Shown here: positions 25,727 through 33,440 of the stretch, one piece after another
How positions within the stretch are numbered: position 1 is the first letter of the stretch
How the letters are laid out: each line of letters begins with the position of its first letter
Source: Paraburkholderia tropica
GTDB lineage: Bacteria > Pseudomonadota > Gammaproteobacteria > Burkholderiales > Burkholderiaceae
Assembly: GCF_914484835.1 (NCBI RefSeq)
Contig: NZ_CAJZAR010000062.1
Coordinates: 372,001-436,000 of the forward strand
DNA length: 64,000 nt
Direction: 5' to 3'
Notes under the pieces: generated by a model
Told to the model about the DNA's origin: nothing
Database searches by the model: none
The model's input: the letters and a program-made list of their open reading frames with translations, nothing else
Position numbers and translations under genes: made by a program

Positions 25727-27288
25727 GCGCGTTCTCCTTGCAACGATGTCGTGGCGCTCGCGTCGTGCAGCGCGTCGAGATCGTCGTAAAACTGCTGGGC
25801 GTTCACGTAGAGCCGCTCGAACAGCGGCATCATGCGGTCGTAGAGATCGCTCGCGCGCGGATCGGGCTGCACTTCACGCTCGAAACGCACGAACTTGCGC
25901 ACCGCGTCGCCGAGCGTGGCGAATTGCCCCGACGCCGTCGCGGCGAGCAGCGCGCAGCCGATAACACCGCATTCCACTTCGGCGGGCACGAGAATCGGCG
26001 TGCGATACATGCTCGCCTTGATGTCGAGCCAGAGCGCGGCTTTCGCGCCGCCGCTCGCCGCCACCAGACGTTCGATCGGCACGCCTTCGGGCTGGATCAT
26101 CTGCATATGGCGGCGCACGCCGAACGCCACGCCTTCGAGCACCGCGCGATGCAGATGCGCGAGCCCATGCCGCGCCGCGATGCCGAAGAACTGCGCGCGC
26201 GAATTCGGATGATCGCCGAAGCGTTCGCCGGTCAGATAGGGCAGGAAAAACAGGCCTTCTGCGCCGACCGGCGCTTCGGCGGCCTTGCGCGCGACGGCTT
26301 CATAAGAGAGCGAGTTTTCGTGGAATGCACGGCGCGCCCAGCGCATGGCGTCGCCGCCCGAGTCGAGCAGCGTGAAGCGGCCCCACAGGCCTTCGCAGGT
26401 GGCCACGTTCGAGACTTCCGGGTGCAGCATGGGCGTCTCGGCGATCACGGTGATGATCGAGGAGGTGCCGGTGATATCGGAGGCGAGGCCCGGTTCGTAG
26501 ACGCCCGAGCCGAGCACCGAAGCCGGATAGTCCGCCGCGCCGACCAGCACGGGCGTGCCTTCGCGCAGACCGGTCGCGGCGGCGGCGGCGCGCGTCACGT
26601 GACCGAGCAGCGCTTGCGGCGCGCGGATCGGCGGCATCTTGCGGATGTCGAGGCCGAGTTCGTCGAACATCGCGGGCGACCACGTACGCGTTTGCGGGTC
26701 CATCAGGAACATCATCGACGCGTCGCTCCAGTCGCACGCGCGCTCGCCGGTCAGGCGGAAGTTCACGTAGTCCTTCGGCATGAAGACGGTCGCGGCGCGC
26801 GCGTAGGCGTCGGGTTCGTGGTCGCGGATCCACTGGAGCTTGAACGCGGGCCACGCGGCCGTGGGCGGATTCGCCGTGCGCGCGAGGTAGTCGTGGCGTT
26901 CGCGCGTGGCGCTGCCATCCTGGCTGCGGTAACGTGTGCGGAACGCTTCGACCTGCGGGGCCGAACGCTTGTCGTTCCAGAGCGGCGCGGCGTCGCGCGT
27001 GAGCTGGCCGTTTGCGTCGATCAGCACGGTGCCGTGCATTTGCCCGCAGGCGCAGATCGCCGCGATCTGCTGCGCCGCGCCGGGTTCGGCGGCGAGCACT
27101 TCGCGGATCGCCTCGACCGCGCCCGTCCACCAGTCGAGCGGACGCTGTTCGGACCAGCCGTAGCGCGGCACGATCTGTTCGTGCTCGCGCGCGGCGAGCC
27201 GGCGGATCTTGCCGCTGGCGTCGACGAGCGCGGCGCGCACGCTGCCGGTGCCCACGTCGATCGCAAGGTAAGGGGTTGTCTCCATCAT
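25723..27288 (-). CDS. FGGY-family carbohydrate kinase (xylulokinase-like)
   Basis: A 521-residue ATP-dependent sugar kinase. It opens with the phosphate motif YLAIDVGTGSVRAAL, has the substrate segment CGQMHGTVLID and the likely catalytic Asp in VGAADYPASVLGSG. The second signature is in the GVAFGVRRHMQ...RLVAASGGAKA region. Length and layout match xylulokinase, gluconokinase and ribulokinase. It phosphorylates a ketose, polyol or sugar acid entering the pathway. The gene is 43 bp downstream of the metallo-hydrolase and is coupled to the HAD gene by ATGA. The substrate is not evident from sequence. Confidence 0.93.
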   Translation of the reverse strand: MMETTPYLAIDVGTGSVRAALVDASGKIRRLAAREHEQIVPRYGWSEQRPLDWWTGAVEAIREVLAAEPGAAQQIAAICACGQMHGTVLIDANGQLTRDAAPLWNDKRSAPQVEAFRTRYRSQDGSATRERHDYLARTANPPTAAWPAFKLQWIRDHEPDAYARAATVFMPKDYVNFRLTGERACDWSDASMMFLMDPQTRTWSPAMFDELGLDIRKMPPIRAPQALLGHVTRAAAAATGLREGTPVLVGAADYPASVLGSGVYEPGLASDITGTSSIITVIAETPMLHPEVSNVATCEGLWGRFTLLDSGGDAMRWARRAFHENSLSYEAVARKAAEAPVGAEGLFFLPYLTGERFGDHPNSRAQFFGIAARHGLAHLHRAVLEGVAFGVRRHMQMIQPEGVPIERLVAASGGAKAALWLDIKASMYRTPILVPAEVECGVIGCALLAATASGQFATLGDAVRKFVRFEREVQPDPRASDLYDRMMPLFERLYVNAQQFYDDLDALHDASATTSLQGERA

Positions 27289-27331
27289 CGTTTTATCTGT
27301 TCGGGTGCCGTGGGATGCGGGAAGCGGCAGG

Positions 27332-28270
27332 CTAGCCGCTTTGCCGGGGTGCCGTCTGTGCGCTCGCGCGGATACGCCAGGTCGTTTGCGTGCGCGCGCG
27401 ATAGAGCGCGAGCGCGCCGCGCTCCTCGACGATACGCGTGTCGATCACGGCGGGATCGAGCGTGTTGAAGTCGAACAGGCCGTGATGATGCGCGATCATC
27501 GCGCGCACGCCCGCATGCTTGCAGAGCGCGACGGCTTCGTCGAGCGTGAAGTTGCCAGGCACGCCGTTGCCGCTGCGTTCGTCGTCGCGGCCATTCACGG
27601 GCAGCAGCGCGAGATGCGGCTGCAAGGCCGCCACGTTCTCGTGCAGGCCGTCGTAGGGCACGCAGTCGCCGGAGTGATACACGCGCACGCCCGCCACGTC
27701 GATCACGTAACCGAGCCACGGATGGCGGCCCAGTTCGTCCACATCGAGCGTCTCGTGCGCGGACGGGACCGGCGCGACCCGCACGCCCGGCAGCGGCTCG
27801 ACGATTTCGCCCGCATCGACGGGAATCAGGCGCGAGACGTCCACGCCGCAGCGCTTGATGGCTTCGTCGAGCGTCGCGGCAGGGACCACGAAACGTAGAT
27901 GCGGAAAGCGCCGGGCGAGCGGCTGGAGCGTGTCCGGGTCCATGTGATCGGTATGGCGGTGCGTGCACAGCACCAGATCGATGTGCTCGAAGTCCTCGGG
28001 CGCGGCGGGCGCGGCCATCATGCGCCGGTGCGGATAGCGCGTGCCCTGATATTTGCGCGCCAGCGAATCGGAGAGATACGGATCGATCAGCAGACGCCAA
28101 CCCGCGCCCTCGATCACGAAGCCCGCCTGGCCGAGCCAGTTGAGCGCGACGCCGCCCGACGGCGGCGCGGGCGTGAACGGTTTCGCAGCGGGCCGTGCGC
28201 GCGCCGCGAGTTGTGCGGCGAGCGGCATCTCGAAGGTGTCGACGTCGATCGACAGCGTGGCGGCGCGCAT
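27332..28270 (-). CDS. MBL-fold metallo-hydrolase, UlaG-like
   Basis: A 312-residue metallo-beta-lactamase fold hydrolase. The metal motif THRHTDHMD has His104, His106, Asp108 and His109; NWLGQAGFVIE and LLIDPYLSDS are typical of the UlaG (L-ascorbate-6-phosphate lactonase)/UPF0173 group. I infer lactone or phospho-lactone opening after dehydrogenation of a sugar. The start ATG at 28270 is two bases beyond the stop of the SDR gene; an in-frame GTG at 28276 overlapping that stop is equally possible. Any longer frame overlies the SDR gene and is spurious. Confidence 0.88.
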   Translation of the reverse strand: MRAATLSIDVDTFEMPLAAQLAARARPAAKPFTPAPPSGGVALNWLGQAGFVIEGAGWRLLIDPYLSDSLARKYQGTRYPHRRMMAAPAAPEDFEHIDLVLCTHRHTDHMDPDTLQPLARRFPHLRFVVPAATLDEAIKRCGVDVSRLIPVDAGEIVEPLPGVRVAPVPSAHETLDVDELGRHPWLGYVIDVAGVRVYHSGDCVPYDGLHENVAALQPHLALLPVNGRDDERSGNGVPGNFTLDEAVALCKHAGVRAMIAHHHGLFDFNTLDPAVIDTRIVEERGALALYRARTQTTWRIRASAQTAPRQSG

Positions 28271-28272
28271 CG

Positions 28273-29046
28273 TCACCAGCACACGTAGCCGCCGTCGGCG
28301 AGCACGATCGAACCGGTCATCAGGCTCGCGGCTTCGCTGGCGAGGAACAGCACCACGGAGGCGACTTCGTCCACGCGGCCGAGCCGGTTCATCGGCGTGC
28401 CGCCGACCCAGTGGCGATACATCTCCGGGTCGTCGTAGACGTACTTGTTCATTTCGGTGTCGATATACGTGGGCGCCACGGCGTTCACGCGCACGCCGCG
28501 CGCGCCCCATTCGGCGGCGAGCGAGCGCGTGAGGTGATGCACGCCTGCCTTCGACGCGTTGTAGTTCGCCTGTTCCTGCGGCCGGTTCACGATGAAGCCC
28601 GACATCGAGCCCACGTTCACGATGCTGCCGCCGCCATGTTCGAGCATGCTTTTGCCGAACGCGCGGCAGCAGCGGAACACGCCGTTCAGATTCACGTCGA
28701 TGACGCGGTCCCAGACTTCGTCGCTCATGGTTTCGGCGGGATGGTTCGAAATGGCGATGCCCGCGTTGTTCACGAGCACGTCCACGCGGCCGTGGCGCGC
28801 GATCACGGCGTCGTGCACGCGCTGCACGGCGGCGGCGTCGGTCACGTCGAGCAACGAGCTTTCGACCTGCGCGCCCGCGGCCGTGAGCTTCGCGACGGCT
28901 TCGTCGAGCGCGCCCTGATGCATGTCCGTGAGCACCACGCGTGCGCCCGCTTGCGTCAGCGCCTCGGAGATGGCGAAGCCGATGCCGCGCGCGGCGCCGG
29001 TCACGACGGCGAGCTTGCCGTCGAGGCGGAATTTGTCGAGATACAT
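28273..29046 (-). CDS. SDR-family oxidoreductase
   Basis: A 257-residue classical SDR. It has TGAARGIGFA (NAD(P) site), LVNNAGIA, the catalytic Ser in NVGSMSG, and Tyr/Lys in YNASKAG. The C-terminus MTGSIVLADGGY is usual for sugar and polyol dehydrogenases. RPQEQANY near the active site resembles mannitol/sorbitol-type or galactose-type SDRs, but that is weak evidence. It lies 43 bp after the shikimate-dehydrogenase-like gene and just before the metallo-hydrolase, which suits a dehydrogenase-lactonase pair. Confidence 0.92.
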   Translation of the reverse strand: MYLDKFRLDGKLAVVTGAARGIGFAISEALTQAGARVVLTDMHQGALDEAVAKLTAAGAQVESSLLDVTDAAAVQRVHDAVIARHGRVDVLVNNAGIAISNHPAETMSDEVWDRVIDVNLNGVFRCCRAFGKSMLEHGGGSIVNVGSMSGFIVNRPQEQANYNASKAGVHHLTRSLAAEWGARGVRVNAVAPTYIDTEMNKYVYDDPEMYRHWVGGTPMNRLGRVDEVASVVLFLASEAASLMTGSIVLADGGYVCW

Positions 29047-29089
29047 CGTCGATCCTTCGGTTCAGTGTCGGTTCGGTGGCGATTCAGTT

Positions 29090-30061
29090 TCAAGCCGCCG
29101 GTCTGGCCGGAGCGGGCTTGCCCGCCGCGGCGGCGATGCGGCAGATTTCGTCGAAGTCCGGGCCGCGCGTCGGGATGTCGATATGAAACACCTCGGCGAT
29201 CACGCGCGTCCAGCCATAAATGAAGTAGGTCCAGCCGTCTTCGACCTGCAAGGCGCGCGCGCTTTCCTGGGCCCGCGCCTGATCGAGAAACACCAGATCG
29301 CCGCGATAGTTCAGATCCCAGGCGATGGCGCGCTCGGGAAATGCGCCCGCGTTCGTGAGCGGCGAACCGGGCGCATCCTTGCCGAGTCCCGTCGCGTTGA
29401 TGACGAGCGCGCCCGGCGAAAGGCGCGCGAGCACCGCGTCGTTGTCCTGCGGGCGCGGCGCGACGACGTACTCGCACGGCACGCCCAGATCCAGCTCGCG
29501 GTGAATGCGCTCGATTTCCTCCAGGCGCGCGGCGGAGCGGTTCGAGACGATCACGTGCGACGGACGATTCGCGCCCCGGCTCGTCTGCATCAGATGCCAG
29601 GTGAGCGCGATGGTCGAGCCGCCCGCGCCCATCGAGAACACTTCCGCGCCGGTGCGCGCGAAATGCTCGGGCGGCAGAAAGCCGTCGAGCGCGAGGCCCG
29701 ACGTGATCGGGTCTTTCGCGTGGCAGACGAACTTGCCGTCGCGCTTCGAGAGGCAACTGGTTTCGCCCATGATGCGCGCGTGCGGATCGATCTCGTCGAA
29801 GAGGTCTTCGCAGGCCGCGTACAGGTCGATCTTGTGCGTGGTCACGAGCGCGCCGAGCGAGAGCGGATCGTCGCGCAGAAACTCGACGGCCTCGCGGTAC
29901 GCCTCGCGGCTCGCGTGCAGCGGAAAGTCGATGCCTTTCATTTCGACGTCGCCGAGACCGAGATGGCGCGCCCACGCGGGAAACACACGCATGATCGAGC
30001 TCTGCGCCGTGGTCACGCCGATGAAGTAGAAGGTCGGTTTGGTGGCGGCGGTGTAGCTCAT
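29090..30061 (-). CDS. Shikimate dehydrogenase-like oxidoreductase
   Basis: A 323-residue protein of the shikimate/quinate dehydrogenase family. The catalytic Lys sits in LVTTHKIDLY, the conserved Asp in GLALDGFL, and the NADP loop is GAGGSTIAL near residue 135. It is longer than AroE (about 270) and departs from its NTDxxG motif, so housekeeping shikimate synthesis is unlikely; oxidation of a cyclitol or cyclic sugar acid is more plausible. The start at 30061 overlaps the upstream stop as ATGA. A start at 30130 would lie inside the previous gene. Confidence 0.85.
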   Translation of the reverse strand: MSYTAATKPTFYFIGVTTAQSSIMRVFPAWARHLGLGDVEMKGIDFPLHASREAYREAVEFLRDDPLSLGALVTTHKIDLYAACEDLFDEIDPHARIMGETSCLSKRDGKFVCHAKDPITSGLALDGFLPPEHFARTGAEVFSMGAGGSTIALTWHLMQTSRGANRPSHVIVSNRSAARLEEIERIHRELDLGVPCEYVVAPRPQDNDAVLARLSPGALVINATGLGKDAPGSPLTNAGAFPERAIAWDLNYRGDLVFLDQARAQESARALQVEDGWTYFIYGWTRVIAEVFHIDIPTRGPDFDEICRIAAAAGKPAPARPAA

Positions 30062-30720
30062 CGGGCTTGCTCCGTTTCGTTGCGGCGCGCGACCAGCGCC
30101 TCGATTTCCGCGAGCGTGCGCGCCCGCCATTCGGGATTCGGCTCGCTGCGCCAGCCACGTCCACCGTTCTCGCCGCTCTCGCCGTCTTCGACGATGCGCA
30201 GCCGCATGCCGTTCGAGCGCTCGATGATCTCGTAGTCCTGGCCGGAGTCGGCCGGATAGCAGAACAGCATCACGAAGTCGCCCTGGCCGAGATTGACCGA
30301 GCGGTGAATCCAGCGCGGCGGCACGTAGCAGACGGTGTTCGCGCGGATTTCCACGATGCGCGTTTCGCCGTCGGGCGCTTCCATCAGCATCAGGCCGTGG
30401 CCTTTCAGGCCGAAGTACAGCTCAGGGCGGTCGATGTTCGCGTGGATGTGCCCGCGCGTCATGAAGAACTCCTTGCCGACCTTGCCCGCGCTCATGCGCG
30501 TCACGCCCGTGATGAGGTCGCCCGGCTCCGCGTTGGGCCGATGGTCGGTGACTTCGTAGACGACTTCGCCCGCGCGCGCGGCGGCCAGCGCGTCGAACGC
30601 GGCGCCGTCGGCGTACAGGCCGGCGAGATCGCCAAGCCGTTTCTGATAGTGCGAATCCGTACCGGTCATCAGACCCGTCTCCAGATTCACGTCGAACGAA
30701 CGGGGTTCCGGCCATTGCAT
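30058..30720 (-). CDS. Cupin-type (archaeal-type) glucose-6-phosphate isomerase
   Basis: A 220-residue metal-dependent sugar-phosphate isomerase of the GPI cupin family, unrelated to the usual Pgi. The whole metal set of the Pyrococcus enzyme is conserved: His91 and His93 (TRGHIHAN), Glu100 (PELYFGL) and His139 (PPRWIHRSVN). It interconverts glucose-6-phosphate and fructose-6-phosphate or similar phosphorylated aldose/ketose. About 30 extra residues at the C-terminus (190-220) are charged. It is the first gene of the leftward operon, divergent from the FAD oxidase. Isomerisation of another sugar phosphate made by the FGGY kinase is likely. Confidence 0.88.
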   Translation of the reverse strand: MQWPEPRSFDVNLETGLMTGTDSHYQKRLGDLAGLYADGAAFDALAAARAGEVVYEVTDHRPNAEPGDLITGVTRMSAGKVGKEFFMTRGHIHANIDRPELYFGLKGHGLMLMEAPDGETRIVEIRANTVCYVPPRWIHRSVNLGQGDFVMLFCYPADSGQDYEIIERSNGMRLRIVEDGESGENGGRGWRSEPNPEWRARTLAEIEALVARRNETEQAR

Positions 30721-30778
30721 GGTGCTTCTCTCCCTGACAGTGTGTGGATAGCAAAACGTTAGTATTAGTGATGATATA

Positions 30779-30793
30779 GTTTGTGAAACAAAC
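30779..30793. promoter_or_regulatory. Inverted repeat GTTTG-N5-CAAAC in divergent promoter region
   Basis: GTTTG TGAAA CAAAC is a 5-5-5 inverted repeat in the AT-rich 168-bp gap between two divergent operons. It may be part of an operator for the leftward promoter. No experimental link is claimed. Confidence 0.35.
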
Positions 30794-30836
30794 GAACACT
30801 CGGGTTTTCACTAGGGTTAAACGTCAGTTTTACAAA

Positions 30837-30842
30837 TATAAT
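30837..30842 (+). promoter_or_regulatory. Perfect -10 hexamer TATAAT of the rightward importer operon
   Basis: TATAAT lies 47 bp before the FAD-oxidase start. A good -35 is absent at 16-18 nt (GGGTTA-like), so the promoter may need an activator. The -10 overlaps the left arm of the degenerate palindrome at 30839-30861. Confidence 0.5.
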
Positions 30843-30861
30843 GGCAGCCACACTATCGTTA
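30839..30861. promoter_or_regulatory. Degenerate copy of the 9-5-9 operator
   Basis: The right arm CTATCGTTA (30853-30861) is identical to the right arm of the perfect palindrome at 39810-39832. The left arm TAATGGCAG matches TAACGATAG at 6 of 9 positions, with the same 5-nt spacer. It spans the -10 region, which is a good place for repression. Confidence 0.5.
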
Positions 30862-30888
30862 ATGCATCTCGGGTAGGAGGCAGATTCC

Positions 30889-32328
30889 ATGCAAGAACAG
30901 GCCGAACAGGTGCGCCGCGACACGGTCGTCGCGGCATTGCGCGAGGCGCTCGGGGCCGCCGTGGTCAGCCTGCCGGCCGACTTCGCCGGCCGCCGTCACG
31001 CCGACTCCAGCCGCATGCCGTGCGCGGAGCCGATCGCGCTGGTGCGGCCGCGCACGACCGAACAGGTCTCGACGGCGTTGCGCATCTGTCACGCGCACCA
31101 TCAGCCCGTGGTCACGCAGGGCGGGCTCACGGGCCTCGCGGGCGGCGCGTGCATGCTGGGCGGCGAAGTGGCGCTGAGTCTCGAACTGATGAATGCGATC
31201 GAGGAAATCGATCCGGTCAGCGCAACCATGACCGTGCAGGCGGGCACGCCGCTACAGACCGTGCAGGAAGCCGCCGACGCGGCCGGTTTCATGTTCCCGC
31301 TCGACCTCGGCGCGCGCGGCAGCGCGACGATCGGCGGCAATCTGGGCACCAATGCGGGCGGCAACCGCGTGATCCGCTACGGGATGATGCGCGAGCAGGC
31401 GCTCGACGTCGAAGCCGTGCTGGCGGACGGCAGCGTGGTCGGCGGCCTGCGCAAGATGATCAAGAACAACACGGGCTACGACCTGCGCGATCTGCTGATC
31501 GGCAGCGAAGGCACGCTCGGCGTGATGACGCGCGCCGTGCTGCGGCTGCGGCCCAAGCCGCGCGCCGTGTCGACTGCGTGGTGTGGTCTGCCCGACTACG
31601 AAAGCGTGACGACGCTGCTGCGCCTCGCGCAGGAACGCTTGCCTGCGGGCGTGTCCGCGTTCGAAGTGATGTGGCCCGGCTATTACGACTTCGTGCTCTC
31701 GCGCCTGCCGGAACTGCGCGCGCCGCTCGAAGGCCGTCACGCGTTCTATGTGCTGCTCGAAAGCAGCGGCGCGGACCCGCAGAGCCAGACCGACGTCTTC
31801 GAGGCCTTTCTCGCGGACAGGCTCGAAGCCGGCACGCTGAACGACGCCGCGCTGGCCGCCAACGAGGCGCACGCGGCGGCGTTCTGGGCAATCCGGGATG
31901 CGCCCGGCGAATACGGCCGCTTCATTCCTGGCCGCGTGTCGTTCGACGTGAGCTTCTCGGTTGCCCAGGTCGGGCTCGCGGCGCAGCGCTGCGAAGCGCG
32001 TCTGCGCGAGCACTGGCCGAACGCGACGATCCTCGTCTACGGCCATCTCGGCGACGGCAATCTGCACATCGTCGTGCACGAGCCCGACTGGCCCGCGAGC
32101 GCAGCCGCCGAAGTCAAGCGCGTGGTCTATGGCGTGACGGGCGAGCTGGGCGGCTCGGTGTCCGCCGAGCACGGCATCGGCACCAAGAAACTCGACGTGC
32201 TCGCGCTCTCGCGCACGCCCGCCGAACTCGCCGCGATGCGCGCGGTGAAGGCCGCGCTCGATCCGCGCGGCATCCTGAATCCTGGCAAGTTGTTCGTTCC
32301 GTCAACGCCCACGATGCAGTTGAAGTAG
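30889..32328 (+). CDS. FAD-linked oxidase (GlcD/D-2-hydroxyacid dehydrogenase type)
   Basis: A 479-residue FAD enzyme of the VAO-type PCMH family. The FAD-binding stretch is TQGGLTGLAGGACML with GSATIGGNLGTNAGGN, and the C-terminal FAD-oxidase domain has VYGHLGDGNLHIVVHEP and SAEHGIGTKKL. Relatives are D-lactate, glycolate and D-2-hydroxyglutarate dehydrogenases, which oxidise 2-hydroxy acids and often donate electrons to ETF or quinone. AGGAGG lies about ten bases before ATG 30889. It heads the operon with a CUT2 importer and is followed after 54 bp by the binding protein. etfBA lies downstream (37104) and could be its acceptor. Confidence 0.91.
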   Translation: MQEQAEQVRRDTVVAALREALGAAVVSLPADFAGRRHADSSRMPCAEPIALVRPRTTEQVSTALRICHAHHQPVVTQGGLTGLAGGACMLGGEVALSLELMNAIEEIDPVSATMTVQAGTPLQTVQEAADAAGFMFPLDLGARGSATIGGNLGTNAGGNRVIRYGMMREQALDVEAVLADGSVVGGLRKMIKNNTGYDLRDLLIGSEGTLGVMTRAVLRLRPKPRAVSTAWCGLPDYESVTTLLRLAQERLPAGVSAFEVMWPGYYDFVLSRLPELRAPLEGRHAFYVLLESSGADPQSQTDVFEAFLADRLEAGTLNDAALAANEAHAAAFWAIRDAPGEYGRFIPGRVSFDVSFSVAQVGLAAQRCEARLREHWPNATILVYGHLGDGNLHIVVHEPDWPASAAAEVKRVVYGVTGELGGSVSAEHGIGTKKLDVLALSRTPAELAAMRAVKAALDPRGILNPGKLFVPSTPTMQLK

Positions 32329-32382
32329 ATCCGGCGTCCCCGCGCCGATTCATTACGTGACACACCTAAAAGAGGAGGAGAC

Positions 32383-33360
32383 ATGTCGCGTCTCATGCAG
32401 AAGTTGCTTTGCGCAGCCGCGTTCGCCACGGCGGGTATTCTGGCCACGGCTCCGGCGTTCGCCGCCGACAAGATCAAGGTCGGCATTTCGATGAAGGTGC
32501 TCAACGCGCCGTATTTCGCCGCCGCGATGGAGTCGGCGAAGGCGCGCGCGACCGAACTGGGCGCGGACGTCATCGTCGCCGATGCGCAGGGCAAGATGGG
32601 CAAGCAGATTTCGGACGTCGAGGATCTCGTCACGCGCGGCGTGAAGGTGCTGCTGATCGATCCCGCCGATCCCGAAGCGCTGGTGGGCGCCGTCAACGCC
32701 GCGAGCGCCGCGGGCGTGAAGGTCGTCGTGTTCGACAGCACGCTCAACGAGAAGGCCAATTACCTCACGCTCGTGCAGTCGTCGAACAGCCAGAACGGCG
32801 CGCTGGTGGGCCGCTGGGTGGTCGACAACATGGGCGACAAGCCGCTGAAGATCGCGCTGATTTCCGGCGAGAAGGGCAATCCGGTCGGCCGCGAACGCCG
32901 TGACGGCGTGCTCTCGGGCATCGTCGAGGCGCAGCTCGAAAAGACCGGCAAGTCGAATCTCCAGATCGTCGGCCAGGGCTGGGGCAACTGGTCCGACGAG
33001 GGCGGCCTGAAGGCGATGGAAGATCTGCTGGTCGCCAACAAGGACATCAACATGGTCCTGAGCGAGAACGACAGCATGCTGCTGGGCGCGCGCCGCGCGA
33101 TCCAGAGCGCGAACCGCGACGGCATCACGCTGGTCGCGGCCGCCGACGGCCAGAAGGAAGCGCTCGCGCTCATCAAGCAGGGCAAGTACGGCGTGACCGC
33201 ACTCAACGATCCGGCGCTCGTCGCGCGCACCGCGGTCGATATCGGCATGAAGGCCGCGAAGGGCCAGGCCGTGAACGTGCCGAAGGTCTCGTACACGCCG
33301 GCGGTCGCCATCTCGAAGGGCAACGTCGACAAGTACTACAACCCGAAGGCGATTTTCTAA
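32383..33360 (+). CDS. Periplasmic sugar-binding protein (CUT2), copy A
   Basis: A 325-residue RbsB-like binding protein. The signal peptide ends APAFA before ADKIK. Characteristic segments are VGISMKVLNAPYF at the mature N-terminus, RGVKVLLIDPADPEAL and LVAAADGQKEALALIKQGKYG. It has a very strong ribosome site (AGGAGGAG). A close paralogue lies at 39954-40916: the two share long identical stretches, such as GNPVG and QIVGQGWGNW. Followed by ATPase and permease genes, this is the ligand-binding subunit of that importer. The ligand is unknown, probably a sugar or cyclitol. Confidence 0.95.
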   Translation: MSRLMQKLLCAAAFATAGILATAPAFAADKIKVGISMKVLNAPYFAAAMESAKARATELGADVIVADAQGKMGKQISDVEDLVTRGVKVLLIDPADPEALVGAVNAASAAGVKVVVFDSTLNEKANYLTLVQSSNSQNGALVGRWVVDNMGDKPLKIALISGEKGNPVGRERRDGVLSGIVEAQLEKTGKSNLQIVGQGWGNWSDEGGLKAMEDLLVANKDINMVLSENDSMLLGARRAIQSANRDGITLVAAADGQKEALALIKQGKYGVTALNDPALVARTAVDIGMKAAKGQAVNVPKVSYTPAVAISKGNVDKYYNPKAIF

Positions 33361-33440
33361 GGCGTCTCGTTCGCCGGTATTTTTCGACGTATGCGCGCGC
33401 CCGCCGGACGCCGGGCGCGCGCCTGAGTGGAGACAGTTCA

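Noticed and set aside
25738..27468. A 576-codon plus-strand frame
   Set aside because: Antisense to the FGGY kinase and HAD genes; composition unnatural.
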